A DNA stretch of 64,000 bases, from NCBI RefSeq assembly GCF_000002235.5, contig NW_022145606.1, positions 20,263,480 to 20,327,479 of the forward strand. Reading direction: 5' to 3'. The notes beneath the pieces are model-generated. The model saw only the letters and a program-made list of their open reading frames with translations, did no database searches and was not told the origin of the DNA. This document shows, in pieces, positions 45,766 to 58,110 of this stretch. Both the position numbers and the translations under genes were made by a program. Every line of letters starts with the position of its first letter. The stretch's first letter is position 1. This DNA comes from Strongylocentrotus purpuratus (taxonomy: Eukaryota > Echinodermata > Echinoidea > Camarodonta > Strongylocentrotidae).

Positions 45766-47148
45766 ATGTTCTTTTGCTTCGCTTTGTTTATTTTTGAATT
45801 ATATGTGATTTTGTTGCAGCAATGTGTACGAAACAACAAGAATTTTTTCATTTTGAAGCATATATCATTAAGTTATCAAGTGATATGCCTATATATATTT
45901 TATTTTCATGATTTATTACAGATTGAAGTTATTGAACCAATGTTCATGTATTTTGACCATATGGAGGAAAAATGTTTCATAGAAGCTCTTACAGGACTTT
46001 TTATTTTGCATACATGTGTTGCAAGTTGGATGGTTTTTATACAATTTTTCGTCAACATGATGTTTATCTCTTGTAAGATAATATTTTGCTTAATGATGAG
46101 TAAACATTTATTTTGTGTATTTAAGAGAGTTTTATTACATAGTACAAATAACGAGTTGTTATGTGTCTTGTCTTTATGCATAGGAGTTATACATCTAATT
46201 TCATTAATGCAAGAATTCATTTGTTCAAATATAAAGCAATTTTCGTCTTTTTTCATGATGCATACAGGTTTTAGCACCAGAGCACAGATTGGCTTAAGAT
46301 TCAATCTACTTGAAAATTTTTATAAAGGCAAGAGACAAAATGAAAAGGATAGATTCCAAAGGTATACACTATGCATGTTCTTATATTTCCAACTACTTGA
46401 CACAAATTTTATCAAGTATATTGACCATATTCGATGTTTCAGAAGAGTTCTTAAAGGACTTGTTTTGCAAGCATGTGTTGCAGGATGGATCATTTTGATA
46501 CAATCTTTTTTCAGCATAATGTCTGTCTCTCGTAGGATATTTTATAACTTTTGTTTGTATGGCTTTATGATGGATATAAATTATTCTTGTCAGAATATTA
46601 ATAGGAGAGCTCTATCTGAACGCAATTTATATAAACATTTCTTATGTGTCTTTAGTTTTTACATAGGTATTAAACACCTAATCATATTAATACAAGAAAG
46701 CATTTGTTCGAATGACAGGTCATTGTCCTCTTTTGCCATGATGCATATTGTGTTTTGCACTAGACTACATTTCAGTTCAAGATTTAACTTATTTGAATAT
46801 CTATGTAAGGTCACTATACAGTACGCTAATGACAAGGAGCAGACATTGTTTGCCTCTTGGCCAGGAATTAAGAATGTAAGCCAGCTTTGTAATATACAAT
46901 TACACTGTAAGTTACGAGAAAGGAATGTATACATCTTACAATTTCGTTTAGTTAATTTAGTATGTGTGTTGTGTGAGCTGTATGTGAGTGTTAATTGCAT
47001 TGCCTACGTAGTTGGGGATCTCGACCAGTATGCTGATTTTGTTAGTAATTATATATTATTGAGCCTGCTTCTGCCATCCTGTGTATTAGAACCTTATATA
47101 GGGAGGAAAGAATACATGTTCATATTCATATATAGCTATGGAAGGTAA
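45766..47148 (+). CDS. Unrecognised hydrophobic, internally duplicated ORF between LINE ORF1 and ORF2
   Basis: 460 codons, very rich in Phe, Ile, Leu, Cys and Met. Strong hydrophobic segments lie near residues 1-19, 38-52, 75-112, 135-152, 229-275, 300-318 and 385-440, so I infer a multi-pass membrane protein. Residues about 33-190 and 191-350 are repeats of each other: CVASWMVFIQ aligns with CVAGWIILIQ, and LCVLSLCIGVIHLISLMQE with LCVFSFYIGIKHLIILIQE. The spacing between matching points is 468, 459 and 483 nt, always a multiple of three, which supports coding. The start has a good context (ACCATGT). The last 11 nt overlap the ORF2 start. I know no LINE protein of this kind. Alternatives: a captured host gene, or a frame kept open for another reason. 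Confidence 0.6.
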   Translation: MFFCFALFIFELYVILLQQCVRNNKNFFILKHISLSYQVICLYIFYFHDLLQIEVIEPMFMYFDHMEEKCFIEALTGLFILHTCVASWMVFIQFFVNMMFISCKIIFCLMMSKHLFCVFKRVLLHSTNNELLCVLSLCIGVIHLISLMQEFICSNIKQFSSFFMMHTGFSTRAQIGLRFNLLENFYKGKRQNEKDRFQRYTLCMFLYFQLLDTNFIKYIDHIRCFRRVLKGLVLQACVAGWIILIQSFFSIMSVSRRIFYNFCLYGFMMDINYSCQNINRRALSERNLYKHFLCVFSFYIGIKHLIILIQESICSNDRSLSSFAMMHIVFCTRLHFSSRFNLFEYLCKVTIQYANDKEQTLFASWPGIKNVSQLCNIQLHCKLRERNVYILQFRLVNLVCVLCELYVSVNCIAYVVGDLDQYADFVSNYILLSLLLPSCVLEPYIGRKEYMFIFIYSYGR

Positions 47149-50100
47149 AGATATTTTTATCAAATGTAATCTTCTTTCTTTAAATGTCAAAGGAATTCGA
47201 GAAAAGTCAAAGAGGGCAAAAATTTGTGCGTGGTGTAAAGATAAAGGTGCTGATATTGTTTTTTTACAAGAAACGTATAGTACAATTGAAGTGGAGGAGA
47301 CTTGGAAATTGCTTTGGAATGGGAGTTCATATTTTAGTCATGGGACAAACCATAGTAAAGGGGTGCTTATTTTAATAGATAATAAATTAGATATTCAGAT
47401 GTTAAATGTTATTTCAGATAATAATGGTAGATATGTTATAATGGAATGTATTATTCAGGGGATGAAATTGATAATGGCTAATGTTTATTTGCCAGTAAGA
47501 GGAAGGGAATCAGAAAGGATTGATTTTTTGGTCAATTTTGAAAAAATAGTAAAAGAAATTAATAAAGAAAATAATGCAATCATTATTGGGGGAGATTTTA
47601 ATATTATTCTAAACAATGATTTAGATTATTTTGGAAGTAGTAAACACCATGTTCAGTCTCGATTTCATATTTTATTTGAACAATTTTTAGATAGATTTGA
47701 GTTGCTGGATGTTTGGAGGGTAAGGAATGGATTGAAGAAACAGTTTACGTATAGGCAAGTAAATTCATGTATACAAAGTAGATTAGATTATTGGTTTGTT
47801 TCTAAGCAAATAGAACATGTAGTATTAAAATGTGATATAATACCTTCTACGGCTCCGGATCATTCAGCCATTCAATTGCAATTTTACGATAAGTTAATGT
47901 ATTCATTTAAGTTTCAGGGATCCTATTGGAAATTAAATAATAGTTTATGTCAAGATAATGAATACATCAATTGTATTAAAGAGGAAATTATTAAATTAAA
48001 AGAAGAATTTCGAACAGAGATAGAAGATAAAAGAGTTTTATGGGATTTTTTGAAAATGAAAATTAGGAATGTTAGTAGAAAATATTCAAAAGAAAAGGCG
48101 AAACAACGAAAACAAAGAATTGAAAATTTGGAAGAAGATATTTTGAAGCTGGAAAATGAATTGCTGAATGGAATAGACCAGCAAAAAGTTGATGACTTAG
48201 AACGAAACAAAAAAGACTTACAGGATTGTTATAATTATATAAATGAAGGTATTAAAATTCGTTCTAGAGCATCACACTATGAATGCGGAGAAAGAGACAC
48301 TGGGTATTTTACCCAATTAATGAAGTCTAATAAAAAGAAAACATTGATAAATAAACTTTATATTGGTGAAGATATAAGTTTTGATCAAAAAAATATTATG
48401 CAAGAAATATATACATTTTATAGTAAGCTTTATGCTCAATCAGAAGAGGAAATTGATTTTGTGGATGATTTTTTTCAGGACTTACCAAAATTAAATTCAG
48501 ATTCGCGTGCATTATGTGAAGGTAAAATAACAAACGGTGAATGTATTGCAGCCATGAAAGAAATGGCATTAAATAAATCCCCGGGGAATGATGGATTAAG
48601 TGTTGAATTTTATATACTCTTTTGGCCATTGATAGGAAATTTAGTTGTAGATTCTGTAAATTCAGCTTTTGGAAAGAAGGAACTTTCCTCATCACAAAAG
48701 CAGGCGGTCATTAGTTTGATTCATAAAGAAGGAAAAGATCCCTTATTTATAAAAAATTATAGACCAATATCTTTATTGAATGTAGACTACAAAATTTTGA
48801 CTAAAGTGCTTTCTATAAGGATTAAAAAAGTTTTAAATGATTTAATTTCTGTCGACCAGGTGGGTTATCTAAAGGATCGAAATATAGGTGAAGCAATTAG
48901 AATGATAGATGATATAATTCATCATACATCAGTCAATGAAATACCTGGATATATGATGATAATTGATTTTGAAAAGGCTTTCGATTCAGTTTCACATACT
49001 TTTTTGCAGAAGGTTTTGTTTACATTTGGTTTTGGACCATCATTTTGTAGATGGGTGGAGACTATATATAATAATGCTCAAAGTTGTGTCTTTAATGGGG
49101 GCTCATCTACTGGGTACTTTGATATTAAGAGAGGTGTTAGACAGGGGGACCCCCTGTCCGCATATTTGTTTATACTTTGTATTGAAATTTTAGCTCGTTC
49201 AATATATAAAGACCCTGAAATTCAAGGATTTACTTTTAATAACGTACATGTAAAACAAATTCTTTATGCAGATGATATGACTCTCTTTATTCGGGACTCA
49301 AATTCATTTAAAAAGGTGGGGGAACTGTTTGAAAATTTTGCTAGAAATTCTGGATTAAAAATTAATAAAGAAAAAACTTTTATATTATTGTTGGGCCCTT
49401 CTCAAAATGAAAATATTGCTCTTCCATTTGGTAAAGTAGTACAAATGGTCAAGATTTTGGGTATATATTTTTCTTTAGATGTTGAAATTCAGGAAAGGAC
49501 AAATTATAAGGAAATTTTGAGTAAAATAAAAAAAGTTGTTGTCTTGGTGGAAACAAAGAGATTTAACTTTAATGGGGAAAATTCAATTGATAAAAACATT
49601 TATTTTGTCAAAATTGATTTATGTATCGGCGCTGACACCAGTACCAAATTGGGTATTTACAGATTTGGATAAACTGGTTTTTGACTTTTTGTGGAAAGGA
49701 AATGATAAGATAAAGCGAAATGTAATGTTCTTGGATTATTGTAGAGGTGGACTAAGATTAACGGACTTTCATTTATTTATTTTAGTGCAGAGGATTATGT
49801 GGGTAAAGAGACTTTTAACGGGGGATGCAAACATGGGATGGAAACAATATTTTAATTATTTAACTAAAGATGCTGGAGGAATTTTGATATTATATAATAA
49901 TGCAACCGTAGGTATATCTGAATTAGTATTACCAGCATTTTATAGAGACATGTTGGATGTTTGGATGGCTACGACAATATTTTTGTTAAAGGAAAGCGTT
50001 TCTAGGAGGAATGAGATTATCTATAGTAATAGATTTGTTTTTATCGATGGTCATGTTCCTTTTGATGAGGGATTATTTAACAAAAATGTGTATAGGTTGC

Positions 50101-50909
50101 ATCATATTGTTGATAAGGAAGGTAATATAAAATCTAATGAGGAATTTCAAAGAAAAGGTTTAAATAGTTTAGAAATTAGTAAAATACAACATATTTTTCT
50201 TGGCATCCCGTCTTCATGGAAACAATTTTTAAATAAAAATACTCACTCAAATATAGATAGGGAATTAGATATGGATATTATTATGTTTGAAAAGGTATAT
50301 ATGTTATATCAAATAACCTCAAAAATTATATACGCTTTTTTATTAAATAAGAGAGTAGAAAAATCGTATGCAGAACGACATTTAGAACAGACTTATAATA
50401 TTCATGGAAAAGATATACAACTAATATTTTTAAGACTTAGAAAGTGCACATTGAATAGTAAGCTTAGAGAATTTCAATTTAAAATGCTTTATAATATTAT
50501 ATATACTAAATTACATTTATATACATTTAAAATGGTTGATAGTAATTTATGTTCTTTTTGTGGTAAATATGAAGAAACTTATGAGCATTTATTTTGTCTT
50601 TGTGAGAAAGTAAAACCAATTTGGGAAGAGTGTGGGAATTTATTTAATTTAGTAGAGATTACAAATATAAATTGGAAAGGTATCCATGTAGGGGTAGTTG
50701 AGTTTAACATAGGGAAGGAACAGTTATTAAATCATATCATAATTTTGATAAAATATATGATACTTATAGATAGTAAAAATAGACAAAAACCACCAACTTA
50801 TTTGGAGATTAAGAAAAGATTATTAGAAAATAGAAAGGAGGAGAAGAAATTAGCTGGGGACCGAGGTACACTCACATATCATTTTAGAAAGTGGGACAAT
50901 TTAGAATAG
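47138..50909 (+). CDS. LINE ORF2: AP-type endonuclease and reverse transcriptase, one frameshift
   Basis: The endonuclease occupies about residues 1-240 with the expected motifs: LNVKGI, the catalytic Glu in QETY, GGDFN, SRLDYWFVS and PDHSAI. Reverse transcriptase follows from about 470: IKNYRPISLLNVDYKILTK, motif A IDFEKAFDSVSH, motif B GVRQGDPLSAYLF, motif C LYADDMTLF. The C-terminal part has LSWWKQRDLTLMGKIQLIKT and a CSFCGKYEETYEHLFCLC zinc-knuckle-like motif, as in L1 and Tx1 elements. One extra base near 49538 separates the RT core frame (to 49672) from the C-terminal frame (open 49536-50909). All catalytic residues look intact, so this is a recently disabled copy or a sequencing error. 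Confidence 0.9.
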
Positions 50910-51550
50910 CTTCGTACAGAATAGATAAAATAAGGAAAGCGAAGAGAAGCAATGGAATGGACATGGCTGATATAATGGTCGAGATTCCCACAAAATGTAG
51001 GCATGTTTTAAGTGGGTGTCTGTGCACGTGTGTGTATGTGTGTATGTAAGTATTTTTCATTTTTTCATTTTTTTTCTTCTCTTAAATGTCTTTTTATGTT
51101 CATGCCTTTTTCATGCATGCATGTTTCATCCTTTATTTGATGTAAATAGCAAAAGTTAATTTGTATTATTTAGATGTGAATGTAAAATCACATTCTATAT
51201 AATAATATTAACATGCAGATTTTTTTATGTATTGATTTTGTTTATGTTTGTGAAAAGCAATGGAGAAAATGAAATATTATTGGGGAAAGGAAGAAAAGGA
51301 AAAAAACTTGTCAAATGCGGTCTAGCGCCATCTTTTGTTTAAAACATTATAGGAGTGTCTTGAACATTGGTGTAAGTATCGATGTAAATAGTAAAAGTTC
51401 TTTTGTATTATTTAGCTGTGAATGTAAAATCATATTCTATGGAATAATATGAACATGCAGATTATTTTATGTATTGATTTTTGTTATTGTTTGTTATTAT
51501 AAATTTTGTTCTTGTTTGTGAAAAGCAGAAAATAAAATATCATTGAAAAC
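50910..51550 (+). repeat. LINE 3' UTR with a duplicated tail of about 150 bp
   Basis: The block GATGTAAATAGCAAAAGTT at 51139 recurs at 51381 (GATGTAAATAGTAAAAGTT) and the similarity runs for 140-170 bp, in each case ending in GAAAATRAAATAT. The second is followed by the A tail. A GTGTGTATGTGTGTATGT run lies at about 51028. There are no coding frames. Confidence 0.85.
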
Positions 51551-51559
51551 AAAAAAAAA

Positions 51560-51752
51560 GTGTGTGATTGATCAGGTGATGAGCGGGAGTGATATGAGGA
51601 AGAGAAGAGTAGCATCGTTCCCTCTATCAACAAGACTGGGTAATAGGATGGGTCACCTTATAACATCTCGGGTGATGATGACGTCATCAGGGAAACTTGT
51701 TGTTAGCGATGGAGACAACATTCTCGTATTCAAAAACAGATTTACCCTCTAA
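51560..51752 (+). pseudogene. TRIM-like copy 3, 3' terminal part
   Basis: It resumes the propeller after the LINE with CVIDQVMSGSDMRKRRVASF and ends DGDNILVFKNRFTL, stop at 51750-51752. It is closest to copy 1 at the C-terminus. It is separated from its 5' part by 6.98 kb and cannot make the protein unless the LINE is spliced out. Confidence 0.9.
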
Positions 51753-52879
51753 ATCGAATCCTCGTTGATTACATTGTCCATGTTCACTACGTATACACAT
51801 GCATGTACATAAACACATGATATCTACAAAATATTATCTTGATATAATCATTTCCCTTCAATCTTTACAGACTAGAAAACCCTCATTTGATGATGGTTCC
51901 AACATGTTTAGTTCCCAAGATAGGATGACATGATGTCATCACTAGCATCCGAATAATTACATGCATATCTCAATTCTATCCTATAATATGTACATAGATA
52001 AACAAGATGAACACTTTCCACATGAATAAATGAATTGTTATCATTTCTTAATTTCAAGGAAGAGTATAGCAATACATGAATTTGCATGAGTACAATTACA
52101 ATTACCATGATCAGGTTCAAGCCAAGTTTGTAATATGAATAATAGAATACGAAAAGCAAGAGAAAATCTATCACTGTTATTGATCTAAATTAAATCCTGT
52201 TTTATTACAATTTTCCAGTGCACTTTGTATTTACATGTATATACATAAACAAATGATATGGCTATCACCACTATCATCACAATGATTACATGCAAATCTG
52301 AATATGTAGATATTGTTATATGATATACAGGATAAATAATTGTCCCATTAATAAATTAATTGTTGCAATCATTTATTTTTTTATAAGAAAAGTGAAGCAA
52401 TGCAAGGACTTGCATTAGTGCATTTGTCATTACCATAAACAGGTTCTAGCTAGGTTTGTGCAAACAGAATACAAAAAGCTAAAGGAAATTTTAAAAATGC
52501 AAAAATGGAATTAAAATCATAATGACTTTAGGAGAAAATAAATGACTTTTATTGAAATACTTTAATAATGCAATACGATACAGAGTTTCCTGATCTGCCA
52601 AGATACTAATTACACGACATTAGGTCATAACATATGTTAATTCGTGCATTATACCAAAATTAAAGAAGATTCAAAGTAAGACATTTTAAATTGTTCTCTG
52701 TTCTGTTACATGTTAAAATAGTTCATTGTGTTCTGCTAAGAACAGTCCACACAGAAGAGACCCCTTTAAGTATATCTCTTTCACACGATAAATAATTTCG
52801 CCTTGTTCTTCATTAGGAACAAAATAAATGTTAACAAATAAAAGAAAAAAGGTTGCATAACCTTCATTTCTATTAAAAA

Positions 52880-55250
52880 AAATGTTCACATCACAAGTGC
52901 TTATACATATAATATGTACATGTAAATAGCTGCTTTATAAGCTATTTTATAAGGATTATTTTTAAAGTTAATTTGATTTCTTGCTCTTGAACATTTCCCT
53001 GTAGTTTTTAAGAGATATGTTAATCTATTGTATGTACATGTACTTTTATTCAACATTTCCTACAACAACTGAGGATAATTTACCCCTTTGTTAAGATACC
53101 ACATGTATAGCATCCGTTTAGAGCCAGAGTAAGTACTAAGTAACTGCCCTTATGGCTCCAAAAAGCACAACATGTACATTGTATGTGCTCATTGGTATGT
53201 ACATGTAAATAGCTGCATTACACTAAGTACATGTATATGTGGTATATTCGTTTGAAAGTTTTAAACTAATTGATTGTATTTTTAGCTAAAGAAATCAAAT
53301 CAAATGTGTTTTATAGTCATGGGTAAACCAGATATACCTTTCTGTACGATTGAGAGAGAGGTGGGGGGGGGGGGAATGGCGGGCAAAAACACTTTTCACC
53401 AATCCTTCTTCTGAGAACAAATTAAATGATTACCTTTTTTTTGTGTCAATATCTTTACAAACCCTTCATAATATATTTCTTTAGATAGAATGGTATTGTA
53501 ATCTATCATACGAGAATATGCATAGCAAATATCCCAAAACATATAAACCTGTATATACCTGTATGATATCCAGTATTGGTCAGAATAACATTTGTCGATT
53601 TCATATGATTTGTCTATGAGACTCTTTGTTATGTATATGTAGTTGATAAAAGCGATGCTAAAATAATGAAATAGGTTGCAGAGTTCGGTCATCTAACAAA
53701 CTCACAACATGTAAAACTTGCATAACACTGAGTTTCTGCAACTTTCTGTTTTTTGGTTGGGGGGGGGGGGGGGGCTATGACAGGTATTTAAGAAAAACAT
53801 TTGATGGAATGACTAATACAACAACTACATAGGTTGCAAAGTCTCGTTATCTATCAAAAAGTAAAGTATTCACATTAAAACTATGCATATAATATGTACA
53901 TAGCAGCATAATACCCAGTATTTGTAAGATTTGACACTGTTGATTTCATCATTTTGCTTATTATGAAACATTCAATCCTTTGATATGTAATTTTTTGACA
54001 AGACAAATGCTATGATATTAATATAGCCTATGTTATGTTTCACTTAATTATCGAGTAATAATGTAAATATGTATTGTAATTATGGAAATAAAAATCTCGC
54101 TTGAGGATAAGAACGAAAGAAATACAACTATTGAAAAAGGTTGCAGTCTTGTTTGAAAGCAAATACACACACGCAGGTAAATAGCTGTATAATATCAATT
54201 ATCTTGTTTTAACATTAAATTTGTTGATTTTCATTTTGCTTTGAGACATGTTGATATATTCATATATTCAAAAGTGTATTTGATAAAATTAATAATTTAA
54301 CAACTAAATAGGGCAAAGTCCCCTTATATATCAAATATTTACGTTGCAAGTATGTTCATGATAATTGTGTTGATAGCAGAAAATACCCAGTATTTGTGAC
54401 ATTCAGAACTGTTGAATTTATTATTATTATTATATGAGATATTTTAATCTTTGATATGTTGTTTGATAGAAAAAATACTGCGTTATACTGAGTATATGTA
54501 TAATTCCATTTGTTGATTTTTCATTTGGCTATATGACATGTTGATGTATATGTATTCAACCAGTATATTGAATAAAACAATAACAATGTTGTATAATATC
54601 CTTATCTAGTTTGATAGAAGTTACTCAGTGTTAGTATCCACCACTCTCACAACCTGCACATATCTGCATTATACTAAGTGTTTGTAGCATTTAATTTGTT
54701 GATTTTTTCGCTTTGGTATTTGACATCTTGATATATGTATTATTATGCTACTTGTATTTAATGAATAATATGATTAAGAAGGTTAAACATTCATGATTGT
54801 TTTACATTAAGAGTATGCTCATGATATATAGATACTACTCAGCATTTGTCACATTCAACACTGTTGATGTCATAATGATGCTAGCAGGAAATATCTTTTA
54901 TATAATTTGATAGAACAGATAGTAGAAAGATATTATACATTTAAGCTGCACAGTTTGTCATCGCTCACAATCACCACATGTAGATTATACTGATTACTTG
55001 TAACGTTTTACTTGTTGATTTTTATCTGGCTATGGGACATGTTTATGTAAACATGAAACACAATGGTGTATATATGAAACAAGTACATTCATTACATAAA
55101 ATTAAACAACAATTCCGAAATGTCATGATGATTATGCCGATGATGGCTTACAATGCACTGGATAGTGAGGGTATGTTATCAACATGTATAAGGAAATTAT
55201 TCACATTACAAGGACGCTCATGAAATTTACAAAATTCCCAGTATGTATAG
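52880..55250. repeat. Degenerate repeats of about 220 bp downstream of copy 3
   Basis: The same text as after copies 1 and 2, for example GTACATAGCAGCATAATACC and AGTATTTGTAAGATTTGACA at 53900-53940, with further instances near 52920, 53205, 53560, 53705, 54185, 54370, 54655, 54840 and 54975. G-runs at about 53363 and 53760 sit in it. No gene is seen from 51753 to 55910. Confidence 0.7.
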
Positions 55251-56269
55251 GTTTTTACTTTGTTTATTGTTAATTATTATTTGAGATATGTGAATCTTTG
55301 CTGTGTAGGTTGATGGAAGAGATGCTTGAAATATAAAAGAAGTTGAAGTTGTTTTTAGGCTCTCACTCACTCACTCACAATATTCAGATCACTGCATTGA
55401 ATGGTATCCTATTCCACACACTGCTACTCGCAATCACCAATCTGCTTTGCCAGTTGAAATGTTATTTTTGTGTTCATTTGATTTTTGGGGGATGGGTATT
55501 CTTCTTTTATTCCATAGAATGTACAATGTAGTTTATATTTGTGCATGAGTGTATCTCTTGTTTGATGGTTATAATTTGTATGTGGACAAATTAAATCAAA
55601 TGCTATACATTGAAATAAATTACAGAGTTTTGTTATCTATCGGGAGGCCATTGATTTTACACATTTTGAAAATAGCTGTAGCATAGAGGGTACCGAAGTA
55701 TGGCGTCATACTGACTAAGTTGTCAAGGTTACTGGCTCCAAGCGATTGTGTGCTCATCAATAGTGTGGTGATTATACCATGCCGTTGATTAAATGATTTC
55801 AGTGTAAATCTTATATGCAGGCTCTGAACTAGTAACCTGGACGACGAGCGAATATCATAGCGAGTATGTCCTCTATTCTGAGTACAATTGATAACCATGG
55901 ACATCCACAAACAGTTTGCTAGAAAATGATTATGCAAAGGCAATGTCAAGCTTCACCCAGGATGCACTTAACCGACAGTAACATTAACATGCATTCAATG
56001 CCAGCTCATATTCGGAATATTTGACATGACATTAATCGGTTTGATATTATCAAATTGGGGAAATTTTGATGCATCTATTTATTATGTTTCGAAACCATCA
56101 TACAATGTTCCATTGGTTATAACAATCTTTGTGTATGAAAAATGACTTTGTGCTTAAACATGTCTTCAAAATTTAAATGGTCATTTATCAATGTGAGTTT
56201 CATCATAGGTTTGAAGTTAGACACTTGGGAGGAACATTAAATGAAAATAAGGGACAGAAGTATTAACAG

Positions 56270-56400
56270 TGAAAACATGATAGAATTGAAAACAGGAGAA
56301 TGGGAGATATATGGAAAGAGAGAAAGATAGAGAGAGAAAGAGAGAAGGAAAGAAAGAGAGAGAAAGAAAAATAGAGAAAAGGAAGTGCAGGGAGAAATGA
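56270..56400. repeat. Purine-rich tract, unit D
   Basis: AGAGAGAAAG-type sequence corresponding in position to 379-533 of unit A but more diverged. Antisense frames over it are Ser/Leu/Phe low complexity. Confidence 0.7.
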
Positions 56401-57539
56401 TATAAAAAGGTAAAAAGAGTAAGTGGGGGGAAAAGAGATATATACAAGAGGGGAAGACAGATAAAGATATAGATACTCATAATGAAAACGTGTTAAGATA
56501 TTTACAAAGCTGTTGTAAAAAGGGTCTAGCCAATAACAGGGCACCGGTGAAATAGGGGGAATGCACTTAGCGTACACGCCATTCAGCCAAATGTTCATAC
56601 ACAAAACACTCAATATTTGTTACAGTAAGTCTGATATACTTTGACTAACTACAGCTGGTTATTTGCATCTCATAGGAACCCCCCCCCCCCCCCAACTCCA
56701 TGTAGCGCTCTTTTGACATCACGATGAGTGTTAATGCATTCATCCTATGCTAGACTGATATGATTCATGTTCATATTAATCTATTCACAAAGAGCAACGG
56801 AGCACATCTTTTGTCAACGCTCATACATCGTGTGTTTGGGAGACAATTACTTTTTTCTCTACTGCAATATACATGCACTGTATGCATGCAAGCCATGTGT
56901 GAAGAATGCCCATATATTCGTGGGCCAATCAGTGGCAAGTGAGCATCAGTTTGACGTAGGATGGCATACAACGAGACGCCATCTTGATTTACACCTGATG
57001 CACATGTTACAAGAGGTTGGATGAATTGTTCTTCTTCGAACAGTTTCAATTCGAAAAAAAGCATCTAGATGATCAGCTTTCTTTATGACTTCAATTACGA
57101 AGATTTGAATTGCAACATATCGGTATATAAGGTGAGCTTAACATTGTATGTTGGTCATTTTGAGGTGAAAAGGTTTGGTTTCATTCAAGGAAGCTGATGA
57201 AAAAACGTAATTATGCGAGAAAAGGAGAAAGTGTATTTATGCGGGTTGAGGTATGAGGATAAATCAGGATGATTCCTGGCAACGATATTACTGAATACAT
57301 CGTTTTCTCTCGCTTGCTCATAATACCTTACAATCTAGATAGTATATGTGTGGGTGTGAGGCTTTCACCCCAAAAATATGTCTATTTGTACAAGAATTGG
57401 AAAACAAATTCTCTAATGCATTTGGGATGATGGCGAAGTGAAACCAAGAAACAGAGACACTGGGAGAGAAAAATAGATGGAAACGAAGTTTCAAGTTGCG
57501 GGTTCGTCACAATGTGTTAAGAGGGGATAGGGGTGTTGA

Positions 57540-57720
57540 CATGGATAGTGTGAAAGAAAGCGATAACAAGGGAGAGGGATAGAGAGGAAGACAGAGAGGG
57601 AGAAAGAAAGTAGGGGAAGAAAGGAATTAATAGAGAAAGAGAAAGAGAGATAAGGATAGAGGGGTAAGAAGACAACACGTGGATATATATATAAGGAAAG
57701 AAATAGAGAGCAGGAAGAGA
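57540..57720. repeat. Purine-rich tract, unit D (partner of 5160-5330)
   Basis: GA-rich block in the same context as 5160-5330, with a short TATATATATA insert at about 57685. No gene. Confidence 0.8.
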
Positions 57721-58110
57721 CAACTAATGACAGATAATTATAATGATTTAAGACTTTTGCACTGTTGTAGCATAGATCCTGCCAAATGAGGGGGCATCTG
57801 TGGAATTGGGGGTTAAAGAGAGAGGGGGAGGGGGCACAACATGGACTAAGTGTAGATGTCATTAATTTAACTGTTCATGCATGTAACTTTCAAATATTGT
57901 TGGAGTGAAAATCATGAAATAAGTTGATTATCAAATACTTAAGAAACAACATTGGTGCAAGAAAAGAAATAACATACAACATACAAACATTACACACACA
58001 TGTAGTGAAAGATAGAGAAATATTGATTTAAGCCGAATCAAACAGATACTCGTCTTGTTTAGATGGAGGCAAGTTAACCTGGGGTGGTGTTAAGAGCTAG
58101 TCGGGGTAAA

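Larger units (their letters stand above)
44581..51559 (+). mobile_element. Nearly full-length L1/Tx1-like LINE with three ORFs
   Basis: About 6979 bp inserted in the propeller region of TRIM-like copy 3. The parts are a 68-nt leader, ORF1 (44649-45668), a middle ORF (45766-47148), ORF2 (47138-50909, one frameshift), a 3' UTR with an internal duplication, and an A9 tail (51551-51559). Host sequence runs GAGTACAAG before and GTGTGTGATTGATCAG after. Other TRIM copies have two or three extra bases (AC or ACA) at the join, so the insertion lost a few bases or made no clear target duplication. Each ORF is in a different reading frame. With only one frameshift in 7 kb the copy looks recent. Confidence 0.9.
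31080..55910 (+). repeat. Tandem unit C of the TRIM-like array, heavily interrupted
   Basis: 31085-31500 matches the start of unit A (ACGTGTCTTC, purine tract 31256-31405, then CCCCCTCATTG). From about 31500 to 42000 the sequence is unrelated to the other units. Unit homology resumes at about 42060 (matching A 10330), leads to exon copy 3 at 42993 and continues to about 55900. The exon is split by a 6.98-kb LINE. Confidence 0.7.

Noticed and set aside
45906-47000. Minus-strand frames of 113-132 codons opposite the LINE middle ORF
   Set aside because: They are much shorter than the plus-strand frame and are explained by its T-rich composition and internal duplication.
54020-54110. Possible short LINE 3' remnant (TATGGAAATAAA text) in the downstream repeats of copy 3
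   Set aside because: Only about 60 bp, no tail repeat and no coding motif; too little to call.
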